64,000 nucleotides of DNA from Okapia johnstoni (Eukaryota; Chordata; Mammalia; Artiodactyla; Giraffidae). A program made the translations under genes and the position numbers. Under the pieces are notes generated by a model. That model was not told where the DNA came from and searched no databases. It worked only from the letters and a program-made list of their open reading frames with translations. This document shows, piece by piece, positions 35,046 through 46,871 of this stretch (position 1 is its first letter; every line of letters begins with the position of its first letter). The stretch is taken from positions 20,854,230 to 20,918,229 of the forward strand of contig CM044317.1 of NCBI GenBank assembly GCA_024291935.2, given 5' to 3'.

Positions 35046-35519
35046 ATGAATTTTTAAGGTAGCAAATAAGATGTATTTATGTGAAGGATTCTGTAGTTTG
35101 ACTGCACACACTTATTTTTACAAAAAGAACATTATTAATGAGAAATCGAATGCATGCTAAATAATATTTACATATTACAGTAGAAGGGGCTTGTTGGGTT
35201 TATGCATTTGGAGCACTTGAGTATGTTTAATGTATTAATTATATTTAAGCTGGTTGTTCATGCTTCTGTATCACGTCTCTTTTTAAAAAATTTAAGCGTG
35301 GGGAATTTATTTAACAGAAGTATTTTTTGAACGAGACCATAGATGCAGGCTAATTTGCTATTTAAGTCAGTAATTTGTCTCACTACAAACTCTATAATGA
35401 GATTAAAACTGCAACCCTACCTAGGCTAGGACTATTGGAAATATTTCTAGTGAGAAGGAGGTGAAACTGTCTGAGTGCTGTTACCAGAGAGCTAGTCAAA
35501 GGGCATGTCTTTTTTTCAA
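35046..35519. other. AT-rich unassigned sequence
   Basis: No gene or repeat recognised up to the CATGTCT sequence at 35504 that precedes the CHR/5S insertion. Confidence 0.35.
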
Positions 35520-35727
35520 TATGTATAGTTTTATTTATTTATTTTGGCTATGCTGGGTCTCCGTTTTTGTGCGGACTTTTCTTTAGTTGCGGCGAGGGGG
35601 GGTACTCTGTAGTTGCCAGGCACAGGCTTCTCACAGTGGTGGCGTCTCATTGTTTCCCTCACCAGGCACCCATGTCTCTTGCATTAGCAGGTGGATTCTC
35701 TGCCACTGAGCCACCACAGAAGCCTCA
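35520..35727 (-). repeat. CHR-type SINE, internally deleted, joined to a 5S relic
   Basis: Antisense: A-tail complement TTTATTTATTTATTTTGGC, CHR 3' body, then a jump to head sequence ending GAGCCACCACAGAAGCCTC. The middle of the SINE is missing. Its head directly abuts 5S rRNA-like sequence on the same (minus) strand. Confidence 0.88.
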
Positions 35728-35829
35728 AAGGCTGTGTCTTGCTCAGTCAGTGCATTTTCCCATCCAAGTACTAACCAGGCCTGACCCTGCTTAGCTTCCC
35801 AGATTAGATGAGATTGGGAACATTCAGCT
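35728..35829 (-). pseudogene. 5S rRNA pseudogene, 5'-truncated
   Basis: The core 35757-35827 is a close match to the reverse complement of vertebrate 5S rRNA: CCATCCAAGTACTAACCAGG, CCTGACCCTGCTTAGCTTCC and GATTAGATGAGATTGGGAA, with scattered CpG-decay changes. The internal box A (AGCTAAGCAGGGTCAGGCC on the minus strand) has one change. About the first 17 bases of 5S are missing and 35728-35756 aligns poorly with the 5S 3' part, so it is a retroposed dead copy. Confidence 0.85.
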
Positions 35830-37454
35830 CTACATGTCCTTTTTAAAGTTTCAAATAATAATATTATATATGGAAAGATTTCTACTGAAGCTCTGTGTTT
35901 CACTTAGCCTTTGATTTTTAAAATTCCAATTAGTATCAATAATAACTGGCTCATTTTTTCAAGTAGGAATGTAATAATACTGATTTTTATGAGCTTTTTA
36001 TGAGCTTTATGACTAGCTCTAAATTGCTGAAATCTTTCAGTGTCAGACTATTTGTGAGATTGCTAAAATGCAGTTTTATATGCCTAGCATGTTAATAATC
36101 AGCATCAGTTGGCTTATCTGTCATATTAAGCACTGAAGTAAATATGGCATTGATTTGTACAGCAAGTGCTGTACCCAGGATGGCCTTTCCTGTCTTTGTT
36201 CTTCAGCCTAATCTGCTGAATATTTTCTTTCCAGATTTCCACCAAGTAACTGAACCTTAAATATCAGAAGTGCACAGCACATAAATCTAAAAAGGTTTTA
36301 ATTCAAATTACCCTCTAATTTTTATGTGGTATCTTTAATAAACAGCTCCCTTAAAACAGCACTGCTGCTTTTAAAAGATAGTGTTAAATCTATGCTCTAA
36401 ATTGGTATCATGTCTTAATTTTTTGTAATGAGAGATTATGGTTTTCTAAGGATAGAATTTACCACAAATATGTGGTTAATAAAAGTCCAAATTGTGTCTG
36501 TTATAGTACTACTTTCAGAAATTCCTCCTGACATAGCCACTTACATGAGATTCTATTTGTCCAGTTCAGGGTGTACAAAGGAGTCAAGGTAGAATGCCAG
36601 ACTGACCTGGGCAAAGCTGCTGGAAGATTTTCCCTTCCTACCTCAGAGGAGCTTGACCAGAGAGACTATTTTACTCATTTTTATATATGCATTAATTATA
36701 TGCAGTACTGGTATATAGTAGGCATGCAATAAATATTTATTGAATGTGTCTTTATGCCTAGGGACTTGTCTTCTCTATTCTAAATCAGGATTATTTTAGT
36801 TGCAAAGCAAAGACATTGAAATCCACTCTGTCTGAAGCAAAAAGGGAACTTAGGGGCTTGTGTTACTAACCGATCCAAGTGCTTCTGTCCTTGGTGCATC
36901 ATGACCCAGGATTCAAATACACGACCAGAACTTTGTTTTTCTCTTTCTTAATTTCTTTATTTCTGGTTCCTCAGTGCTGCATCGATTTCCTGAAAGCTGC
37001 CAATAGCTCCAGGGGCTATATACTTCCAGGTTCAAATCCAAAACCCTTCATGAACCAATCATATTTGCTAGGGGCATTAATATATTCATTAACTTGGACT
37101 TGGGCATGTGTTCCTCCCCTGGATTACAAGTGGAGTTAATGCCTTAAGAGATACCTGACCCCACAGCAGAAAGTGGACTCATTGAGAGAAATAGGGAAAC
37201 AGTTATTAGTAGAAGATTGAATGGATGCTGGAAAAAAATACACCCGAGTTGTCCGCTATAAATATGTAGTCTGTTAAACATTCAGTCAGCTTCATGCTAC
37301 ATATTGCATTTAATTTATTTGAAAATGCACATTCCCCTCCCCTGCCCCATTTTTATATCTCTGAAATCGTGTCACATCATATAAACATGGACTCTCCTCT
37401 GAAAAAAGTGTGTATTGAACTTGGCATTTTAGTAAGCATGTGACTCAGATAAGT
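35830..37454. other. Unassigned sequence with an L2 end
   Basis: 36690-36755 (TATATAGTAGGCATGCAATAAATATTTATTG) is a sense L2-type 3' end. Nothing else identified in this 1.6 kb; no gene. Confidence 0.4.
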
Positions 37455-37662
37455 GCTTCCCAGGTGGCTCAGTGATAAAGAATCCGCCTGCCAGTGCAGG
37501 AACTGCAGGAGACATGGATTCCATCCCTGAGTTGGGAAGATCCCCTGGAAGAGGAAACGGCAACCTGGTCCAGTATTCTTGCCTGGAAAATCCCATGGAC
37601 AGAGGAGCCTGGCAGGGTACAGTTTATGGGGTCTCAAGGAGTCGGACACAATTGAGCAAGGA
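37455..37662 (+). repeat. Bov-tA SINE
   Basis: Sense copy with a small internal duplication in the head (GTGCAGGAACTGCAGGAGAC), body to CTCAAGGAGTCGGACACAAT. Confidence 0.93.
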
Positions 37663-38204
37663 GCAAAGGGTGACTCAGGTAAACAAAAAGGAGGAAGAGA
37701 GAGGAGTTCTAAAAGGAATAGAATAGATAATAAGAAAGAAAATGGATGTAAAAATATGTACTTTAGGAAGAAAGATGCCCCTGGCCAGAATGGGTGGTTC
37801 AGAGAAAGTCAAGAGTGGAAGGTTTTTGAGAAAATCTATGTTGGAGGCCAGATTGTGAAAGATCTCTAAATGCCAGATGAAGGATTCTGGACTCAATAAT
37901 ATCAGTGATGGGGTAATGGGGATATCCAAGCAGAAATTTGCTTATTCAAAATGTTCTGCTGTTCGAAGATTAACTTGGAATAAATACCAGGAAAGGAGTA
38001 ATAGAAGATTAACCTGGAATCAATACCAAGAAAGGATTGGATAGAGAGCGAAGAGTGAAAGAGATGGCAGGGCTGAAGGAGATGGAAGGGGCAGGATACA
38101 GAATGAAAAAGAAGCAAGTTCTGACATTTGTCATTGGGAAATGAAGACGGGACAAATAATCTGGGAAAGAAATAGAAGTGAAAATAAGAGCAGATCCATG
38201 CCAA
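37663..38204 (+). repeat. Old unassigned repeat with 39-bp tandem duplication
   Basis: 37740-37925 resembles the old family noted near 25950 (GTTGGAGGCCAGATTGTGAAAG). At 37965-38042 a unit of about 39 bp beginning GAAGATTAAC(T/C)TGGAAT is present twice in tandem with a few differences. Confidence 0.5.
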
Positions 38205-38689
38205 GATGGTGATTTAGGAGGATTCTGAACTCACTGCCTCCCACTGACACACCAAATCTATAGCTACATCTGGAACAATTTTCTCTGAAAACACAAACAA
38301 GAAAACCTAGAAACTAGCTAACTCCTACAGATTAGGTGAATGAGAAAACACACACACACATCGAAGAGGGTAGCAGAGGCTGAGAAACAGTCTTACTTTA
38401 CCATAAACCCCAGCCTCAGGGCACCAAGCCACAATCAGGAAAGAACTCAGACCCTGAGCTTCTGCTTTAGGAGTGAAGGGTTTGACTTATACCTGGTACT
38501 CCAACTTTTAAGACCTGCCCCTGAGAATGAGCCCACAAGACATGTAGCTTTGAAAGCCAAGGGGCTCACATTCATGAGACCCATAAGATTATAGCAAACT
38601 GAGAAACAGTTGTTTGATGGCTCCCATAGACACACCCAGGCTCAGCACAGAGACAGCTGACTGAAAAGTCACCAGTAAGACTCTGAAAG

Positions 38690-39005
38690 GGACTTCTCTG
38701 GTGGTCCAGTGGTTAAGAATCCACCTGCTAATGCAGGGGACATGGGTTCGATCCCTGGTCTGGGAAGATCCCATATGCCAAGGAGTGGCTAGGTCCGAGC
38801 GCCACAACTACTGAGACAGTGTTCTAGAGCCTGCAAGCTGCAGCTACTGAAGCCCACCTGCCTAGCACCTGTGCTCTGCACCAAGAAAAGCCACCGCTAT
38901 GAAAAGCCGACATACCACAACTAGAGTAGCTTCTCCTCACCGCAACTAGGAAAATCCCTCATGCAGTAACAAAGGCCCAGCCAAAAAATTTAATTAATTA
39001 AAAAA
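38690..39005 (+). repeat. CHR-type SINE inside L1
   Basis: Sense copy: GGACTTCTCTGGTGGTCCAG head, body with GCCACAACTACTGAGACAG, tail CCAGCCAAAAAATTTAATTA. Confidence 0.93.
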
Positions 39006-40374
39006 GAAAAGACTCTGGGAGAGCTTATTTGCTTGTCTTAAAGCACCCACCCGAGAGGCAGGCATCTAATTGAACACACATATAGGGGCCATTGTTGTCT
39101 CCAAGAAATGAGCTTGTGTACATATCTGGCACCCTGGGTTTTGTGATGCTACCCAAAGGACACATTCCATGATTGCTTAGCTCTGGTGCATGTGGGACTT
39201 GTGTTCAGCAGCAAAGAAAGAAACAGTTCTTAACTGTCTATTACCCCAGGGCTAAGTGCAGAGGGAACAGGCAGAAACACTATTCTCCCAATCTTCCTCT
39301 GAAAGATGAATATGTGCATACTTTAAAAGTTGCTGGCTGAGGGTCTGGATTCCAAGCAGCTTGAATCTAGATGGGAGTCAGATTCTTGAGACATTGACAG
39401 GTCTTGGAATATCCTCAACTACTGGGAACCCCTTAAAATAATGTAGGCTGCTTGGGCGATCACGAAGATTTGAAAGACAACCAAGAGCTAGGGCAAGTTT
39501 GAATGAAAAGCTTTAACTCCTACATAAGGCCACTCCTTCAAGACTGTAATAAGAGACAAATAAGGTCATTATGTAATGATAATAGGATCAATCAAACAAG
39601 AGGATGTAATGTTTGTTAACATTTATTCACATAACATAGGAACACCTAAATACATAAATCAAATACTAACAGATCTAAAGAAACAAATAGAAAGCAATAC
39701 AATAGTGGTAGGAGATCTATCAATGGACAGATCATTGAGACAGAAATCAATCAGAAAACATTAGCTCTAACTGAAATATTAGACCAAAGAGACTCAACCG
39801 ATATATGCAGAACATTCCAACCCAAAACAACAGAATACACATTTTTCTCAGTGTGTGTGGAACATTTTCCAGGATAGATCATATGTTACGCTACAAAACA
39901 AGTAATAAATTTAGGACAACTGAATCATATCAAGCATCTTTTCCAGTCACAATGGTATGAGACTCAAAATCAATTACAAGAAGAAAGCTATAAAATTCAC
40001 AAATATGGGGAGATTAAACAATGCTCCTGAATAATCAGTGGGTCAAAAAAGAAATCAAAAGAGAGATTAAAAAATGTCTTAAGATAAATGAAGACAGAAG
40101 CACAATATCCCCAAAGGTATGTAGTACAGCAAAAGAAACTCTAAGAGAGAAGTCCGTAGCAATAAATGCCAACATTAAGAAAAAACAATTACTCAAAAAA
40201 TAACTTCACACCTCAAAGACTATAGAGAAAAAAGAATAAATGAAGCCCAAAGTTAGTAGGAGGAAGGGAATAAAAATCAGAGAGAAAATGAATGATAGAG
40301 ACTAAAATGACAATAGAAAAGAGAAATGAAACTATGAATTGATTTTTAAAAAATAAACAAAATTGACAAGGCTT

Positions 40375-40838
40375 TGTCAAAAGGTCCATCTAGTCAAAGC
40401 TATAGTTTTTCCAGTAGTCATGAATGGATGTGAGAGTTGGACTATAAAGAAAGCTGAGTGCTGAAGAATTGATGCTTTTGAACTGTGGTGTTGGAGAAGA
40501 CTCTTGAGAGTCCCTTTGACTGCAAGGAGATCCAACCAGTCCATCCTAAAGGAAATCAGTCCTGAATATTCACTAGAAGGACTGATGCTGAAGCTGAAAC
40601 TCCAATACTTTGGCCACCTGATGTGAAGTGACTCATTGGAAAAGACCCTGATGCTGGGAAAGATTGAAGGTAGGAGGAGAAGGGGACGACAGAGGATAAG
40701 ATGGTTGGGTAGCATCACCAACTCGATGGACATGAGTCTGAGCAAGCTCCAGGAGTTGGTGATGGACAGGGAAGCCTGGTGTGCTGCAGGCCATGGGGTC
40801 GCAAAGAGTCAGACATGACTGAGCAACTAAACTGACAA
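40375..40838 (+). repeat. BovB LINE 3' fragment inside L1
   Basis: Starts AAAGGTCCATCTAGTCAAAGC and runs to GACTGAGCAACTAAACTGAC, about 460 bases of the BovB 3' end. It lies 185 bases from a second BovB copy in the opposite orientation. Confidence 0.93.
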
Positions 40839-41022
40839 ACCTCTAGCTAGATTTATTAAGAAAAAATGAGCACAAGCATATGAAATCAAAAATGAAAGAG
40901 GAGTAAAGTAATTGTCCTTCAATTAAAAATAAATAAATTTATTTTTTAAAAAATGAAAAAGGAGACATTACAACTGATACCACAGGAATGCAAAGGGACG
41001 TAAGAAACTATGATGAACAATT

Positions 41023-42258
41023 CAGTTCAGTTCAGTCGCTCAGTCGTGTCCGACTCTTTGTGACCCCATGAATCACAGCACGCCAGGCCTCCCTGTCCAT
41101 CACCAACTCCCGGAGTGTACCCAAACCCATGTCCATCGAGTCAGTGATGTCATCCAACCATCTCATCCTCTGTCGTCCCCTTCTCCTCCTGCCCCCAATC
41201 CTTCCCAGCATTAGGGTCTTTTCCAGTGAGTCAACTCTTCGCATGAGGTGGCCAAAGTATTGGAGTTTCAGCTTCAACATCAGTCCTTCCAGTGAACATC
41301 CAGGACTGATCTCCTTTAGGATGGACTGGTTGGATCTCCTTGCAGTCCAAGGGACTCTCAAGAGTCTTCTCCAACACCACAGTTCAAAAGCATCAATTCT
41401 TTGGCGCTCAGCTTTCTTCACCGTCCAACTCTCACATCCATACATGACCACTGGAAAAACCATAACCTTGACTAGACGGACCTTTGTTGGCAAAGTAATG
41501 TCTCTGCTTTTAAATATGCTATCTAGGTTGGCCATAACCTTCCTTCCAAGGAGTAAGCGTCTTTTAATTTCATGGCTGCAATCACCATCTGCAGTGATTT
41601 TGGAGCCCCCCAAAATAAAGTCTGACACTGTTCCCACTGTTTCCCCATCTATTTCCCATGAAGTGATGGGACCAGATGCCATGATCTTAGTTTTCTGAAT
41701 GTTGAGCTTTAAGCCAACTTTTTCACTCTCCTCTTTCACTTTCATTAAGAGGCTCTTTAGTTCTTCTTCACTTTCTGCCATAAGAGTGGTGTCATCTGCA
41801 TATCTGAGGTTATTGATATTTCTCCCGGCAATCTTGATTCCAGCTTGTATTTCTTCCAGCCCAGCGTTTCTCATGATGTACTCTGCATAGAAGTTAAATA
41901 AGCAGGGTGACAATATACAGCCTTGACGTACTCCTTTTCCTATTTGGAACCAGTCTTTTGTTCCATGTCCAGTTCTAACTGTTGCATCCTGACCTGCATA
42001 CAGGTTTCTCAAGAGACAAGTCAGATGGTCTGGTATTCCCATCTCTTTCAGAATTTTCCAGTTTATTGTGATCCACACAGTCAAAGGCTTTGGCGTAGTC
42101 AATAATGCAGAAATAGATGTTTTTCTGGAACTCTCTTGCTTTTTCAATGATCCAGAGGATGTTGGCAATTTGATCTCTGGTTCCTCTGCCTTTTCTAAAA
42201 CCAGCTTGAACATCTGGAAGTTCACGGTTCATGTATTGCTGAAGCCTGGCTTGGAGAA
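41023..42258 (-). mobile_element. BovB LINE, 1.24-kb 3' part with long near-intact RT frame, inside L1
   Basis: Minus-strand frame of 397 codons (42225-41032) includes the YADD reverse-transcriptase box at residues 142-145 and the C-terminal [12 protein letters not shown] region to KSRTRLSD. The first 50-60 codons are out of register: the true upstream frame, with AFDCVDHNK, lies in a different frame at 42232-41975, and a 2-base loss near 42060 explains the shift. Apart from that single shift the frame is open. The tail is the CAGTTCAGTT-type repeat at 41023. The L1 sequence is split at AACAATT/ATACAAC with at most about 4 bases duplicated, giving precise ends. It encodes only part of an RTE polyprotein and cannot mobilise itself. 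Confidence 0.95.
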
Positions 42259-43696
42259 TTATACAACAACAAATTGAACAACTTAGAAGAAATGGAAAAT
42301 TCCTAGAAGGATAAAACCCACCAAGACTGAATCATGAAGAAACAGAAAATCTGAACAGAAAAACTATTTCTAAGGAGATTGAATCCGTAATCAAAAACCT
42401 CCCAACAACAACAAAAATGTCTAGAACCAAAGGGGTTCACTGGTGAATTCTACCAAACATTTAAAGAATTAAAACAATCCTTCTCACATTTTTCATAAAA
42501 AATAGAAGAAGAGAGAACACTTTCAAAATCATTTTATGATGCAATCATTGCCCTGATACATATCCAGACAGAGATATAACAAGAAAAGAAAATTACAGAC
42601 CAATATTCCTGATGAATATAGATGGCAATATCCTCAATGAAATATTAGCAGGTGGAATTAAAAGATACACTAATAATGAACTACCAGAATGAGAATTTCA
42701 GAAAACAATTCCATTTACAACTGCATCAAAAGAGAACAAAATACCTAGGGATAAATTTGACCAAAGAGGTGAAAGACTTGTACACCGAAAACTGTGACGT
42801 TGATAAGAGAAGTTGAAGACTCAAGTAAATGGAAAGTTATTCCTTGCTCATGGATTGGAAGAATTAATATTGTTAAAATGTCCATATTATACAAAACAAT
42901 CTATAGATATCAAAATCCCAATGGTATTTTCACCTGTTTATTTTTAGAAAAAAAATCCTAAAATTGTTAAGAACCACAATAAACCCCAAAGAGTCAAAGC
43001 AATCTTGAGAAAGAAGAAAGGTGGAAGTATCAAAATTCCTGATTTTCAGCTACACTACAAGGTTTTAGTAATCAAAACAGTATGGTATTGGCATAAAAAC
43101 AGACCTGTAGATCCATAAACCAAAATGGAGAGCCCAGGAATAAATCCAAATGAATATATTCAGTTAATTTATGATTAAAGAGCCAAAAATGTACAGTGGA
43201 AAAAGAAAAATCTCTTCAATAAATGATATTGGGAAAACTGAACAGCCACATGCAAAAGTAGACTACCGTCTTATACCTCATACATTAAAGACTTGAACAT
43301 AAGACCTGAAACTATAAATTCCTAGGAGAAAACACAGGAGGTAAGCTCGTTGACCTTTGTCTTTTCAAGGACTTTTTGAGTTTGACACCAAGGCAAAGGC
43401 AACAAAAGCAAAAATAAACTAGTGGGACTACATCAAATAAAAAGCTTCTGCACAGCATAGGCCATTGACAAAGTGAAATGGCAACCTACAGAATGAGAGA
43501 AAAGATTTGAAAATCATATATCTGATAAGGGTTAACATTCAAAATATATAAAGAACTCATAAAACTCAATAGCAAAAAAACAAACATGGGCAGAGGGTCT
43601 AAACAGACATTCCTCCAAAGACATACAGATGGCAAACAGGTGCATGAATAGATGGTCAACCTCATTAACCTAGGAAAATGCAAATCAAAACCACAA

Positions 43697-43977
43697 CAAG
43701 AACTTTCTGGTGACACAGTGGATGAGGATCTGCCTCCCAGTGTAGGAGACATAGGTCCAATTTCTGGTCCAGGAAGATTCTGCCTGCCACGGAGCGACTA
43801 AGCCCACATGCCACAATTACTTAGCCTGAGCTCTAGAGCCTGTGTGCTGCAAGTACCAAGCCCATGTACTGCAAATTCTGAAGCCCGCACAACCCTAGAG
43901 CCTGTGCTGTGCAACAAGAGAAGTCACGGCAATGAGAAGCCCACGCTCCACAACAAAGAGTAGCCCCTGCTTGCTGC
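43697..43977 (+). repeat. CHR-type SINE inside L1
   Basis: Diverged sense copy: GAACTTTCTGGTGACACAGT head, GCGACTAAGCCCACATGCC, to GAGTAGCCCCTGCTTGCTG. Confidence 0.9.
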
Positions 43978-44145
43978 TCACACCTGTTAGAATGGCTATT
44001 TTCAAAAAGACTAGAAATAACAAGTGTTGGTAAGGATGTGGAGAAAAGAGAACTCTTGTGCACTATTGGTGGGAATGTAAATTGTAAAGCCACTGTGGAA
44101 AACATTTTAACAATTTTTCAAAAAATTAAGAATAGAAAAAATTTT

Positions 44146-44210
44146 GTGTTGTAAGCTACCCAATTTGTTGTACTTCGTTATAGCAACCCTAAGAAACTGA
44201 TACATATATA
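44146..44210 (+). repeat. MLT1-like LTR end fragment
   Basis: TTGTGTTGTAAGCTACCCAATTTG and AGCAACCCTAAGAAACTGATACA resemble the 3' terminus of the LTR at 21215-21595. Confidence 0.55.
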
Positions 44211-44380
44211 GTTGAAAAAAGTTTTAACAGCAATTTTCCAGGTGCTATATTGTAGATACATAGAGGGGTTTTTACAATAAAACAAAGCCCAACCAGTCCA
44301 ATTGCAACTTTTTGTCTTTTTATTCTAGACAAGTTTTCTTTGCTGTAGTCTTTGAAGATCTAAAGTGACGTATTCAGCAC

Positions 44381-44588
44381 AGGGACTTCTGAGGTGGTGC
44401 AGTGATAAAGAATCCACCTGCCGATGCAAGAGACCCAAGAGATCCTTGGGTTGGGAAGATCCTTGAAGTAGGAAATGGCAACACGCTCCAGTACTCTTGC
44501 CTGGAAAATTCCATGGACAGAAGAAGCCTGGCAGGCTTACAGTCCATAGGGCCACAAAGAGTCAGACTCAACTGAACACACACACGCA
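44381..44588 (+). repeat. Bov-tA SINE
   Basis: Sense copy: GGGACTTCTGAGGTGGTGCA, TGGCAACACGCTCCAGTACT, tail AACTGAACACACACACGC. Confidence 0.92.
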
Positions 44589-45074
44589 TTCAGCATGAAG
44601 GGTTAAAAGGGCACGTGTGACAAGCAGTTTGTCACCAAGTCAGTTCTATCAGAACTAACCTCCAAAACACAAACTCCTCTATCCTCAGTGTTCTCGGAAG
44701 GCCTGGTGGAGCTAGCCAGTGTGGCCTGACACAGATTAGATCCACACTCCTTCAAAGGCACTGATACTCACTTCTTTCTGGACCTGCTGCAGTCTCTACA
44801 AACTAACTTTGACTAGTTCTGTCAGAAGAGACAGGAAGGGAAATAGCTAGATTCTTTCAAGTCTCTCAATGGCTGGGGCTTTCCGCTTCTCATCAGCAGT
44901 ATTCTCAGATCCATCCAACACGGCCTTATTTGGATGGGGATTCCCTGAATCCCCTCTGCAACTAGAGAAGTCCCCCCGGAGCCACGGGGGAAGTGGGCAC
45001 TGGCCAGCACAGGCTGAGAACCAATTAGTGACTTCTGCCTCCCTCCTGCTTAGAGCACTTTAATACAGGCTTTG
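44589..45074. other. Unassigned intergenic sequence
   Basis: Slightly GC-richer than its surroundings at 44900-45010 but not CpG-dense. No gene or repeat recognised. Confidence 0.4.
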
Positions 45075-45350
45075 CACGGCATAGAAGTTAAGGATCTAAG
45101 GCTCAGGATCAGGCCTCTAAGGATCAGGGGGTTAAGCTGCCTAGATGCAAAGCTTGTCTCTGCTACTTACCGGCTGTAAGAAAACACTTGGAACCCAACC
45201 AGTTTATGACTCTCTGACTCCTCACCTATTAAATAGGAATAATTCTAGAATCTATTTTTGGGTTTATTATGAAGTTTAAATGCTTTATTAGATACAAAGA
45301 GCATAAACTAATACCTGCAAAATTGGAGGTGCCTAATAAATGTAAGCAAT
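45075..45350 (-). repeat. MIR SINE
   Basis: Antisense MIR: TCTCTGCTACTTACCGGCTG, CTCCTCACCTATTAAATAGG and GGAGGTGCCTAATAAATGTAAG in the expected order. Confidence 0.75.
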
Positions 45351-46478
45351 TGCAATTGTGCCATATCCTTCATGAAGTTTTCATTGAGAAATTGTCAAGT
45401 CTTGAAAGAATATTTAGAAACTACATACTTAAGAAAAAGTTGTATATATGATAAAATATATAAGTATGATATCTATATATGCTTGGGAAAGACACTTCAT
45501 CTTACTAAGTTTCAGTTTTTAATCTACAAACGCAAGATTCTACATGTACATTGCAAAGAATAGCACGCACGCACAAACATAAGCTAAATCCCTCCAGTTA
45601 TTTAAAAATAATTGCCTCTATACATCTAAAAACTTCAAAATCCAGCCCTCATAATCAAGAAAAGTAATTGGCGTGTGGGAGTATTTTATTTCTTTTTAAA
45701 TGGGTAAATTTTTAAAGAGAGAATATTCTTACAGTAGAGCATACTGAATCAAAGAACAGAGTCACATAAAACAATGATCATTTCCTGAATTTCTTCTAAA
45801 ATAATTTTATTTGACTCATGTTTATGTGTCTTCAGATCCTACACTATGTCATCATTCAGCTCAGGAAAACCATTAGAATATGACTAATTCATCACAATTG
45901 GTACCTATTAAAAGACTAAGAACCAACTGAGATGAATTCAGAAGAAAAAAAGGCATCACTGAAAGGCATGTTTTTGTAAGTGACCCATAAGTTAGAGGGA
46001 ATAAAACAAAACATAGAAAACAAACCAAATAGCACAAGTTTATAGGCAGCATGGGGCTAGAGGAACAAGTACCACAGGAATGAAGTAAACAGACAAATGC
46101 AGAATGTGGACATTATGGACCTGTTTTATTCCACAAATCAATGGCATAGAAAATAAAAAACATTTAAAAGAACTTAGGAAACACAACAATCAAATGCCCC
46201 GGGTAGAACTTGTGTGAGTCTTGATTGAACCAAAACAAGACAATATAAAAATCTGTTGTAAAAACACATTTTTAGACAGTGAGGAGTTTGAATACGGACT
46301 AGGTTTTATACAATTCCAAGTTATTGTTAATTTTGTCAGTATGACAATGGCTTTGATGTTGTATACGAGGTGCACAGTGAAGGAAGGTGGGGTGAAATAA
46401 GCTGATGTCTAGGGTTCGCTTTAAATGCTTCAGCAGATGAAAGGAAGAAAATGATATACACGTGGCAAGATCTTGGTA
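45351..46478. other. AT-rich unassigned sequence
   Basis: No gene or confident repeat in 1.1 kb. Short open frames only. Confidence 0.4.
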
Positions 46479-46796
46479 TAGTTGTCCCTCAGTATCCATA
46501 GAGGGTTGGTTCTAGAACCCCTCAGATACTAAAATTTGTGGATGTGCAAAAGCCTTATATAAAATAGTATAATATTATATTTGCATATAACCTAGGTACA
46601 TCCTCCCATATCCTTCAAACCATCTCTAGATTACTTTTAATAACTAATACAATGTAAATGCAATGTAAATATTATGTAAATTCCTGTCTGCACATGGCAA
46701 ATTTCAAGTTTTGCTTTTCGGAACTCTCCAGAATTTAAAAAATATACGTATTTTCAAACTGAGGGTACAGAACCCATAAATCCAGTTGTTCAACTG
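46479..46796 (+). mobile_element. MER2-like (Tigger/pogo) DNA transposon remnant
   Basis: Non-coding element of about 318 bp with a MER2-type left end AGTTGTCCCTCAGTATCC, internal ATATAAAATAGTATAATATT and CTAATACAATGTAAATGCAAT, and a right end with a weak inverted copy (AACCCATAAATCC...CAACTG). TA dinucleotides at 46477-46478 and 46797-46798 fit the family's TA target duplication. No transposase. Confidence 0.8.
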
Positions 46797-46871
46797 TAAT
46801 TATTAAATTTGAGCAGTGGTTATATGGGGGCTTATTTGACTATATTCTCTTCTTGTATATTTAGATTTTTC
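46797..46871. other. Short gap between MER2 and LTR
   Basis: AT-rich, nothing recognised. Confidence 0.35.

Larger units (their letters stand above)
38205..44145 (+). mobile_element. Decayed L1 LINE, about 5.9 kb with insertions
   Basis: L1 5' UTR-like sequence (38205-38689 and 39006-39520) is followed by ORF2 endonuclease text near 39570-40370 (GGAACACCTAAATACATAAA; AGCAATACAATAGTGGTAGG; ACAGAATACACATTTTTCTC). RT and C-terminal parts follow at 42259-43696 (ACCAATATTCCTGATGAATA) and 43978-44140 (GGTGGGAATGTAAATTGTAAAG). ORF1 is not evident. Four later elements interrupt it: CHR 38690-39005, BovB 40375-40838, BovB 41023-42258 and CHR 43697-43977. No long ORF2 frame survives, so it is inactive. 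Confidence 0.8.
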
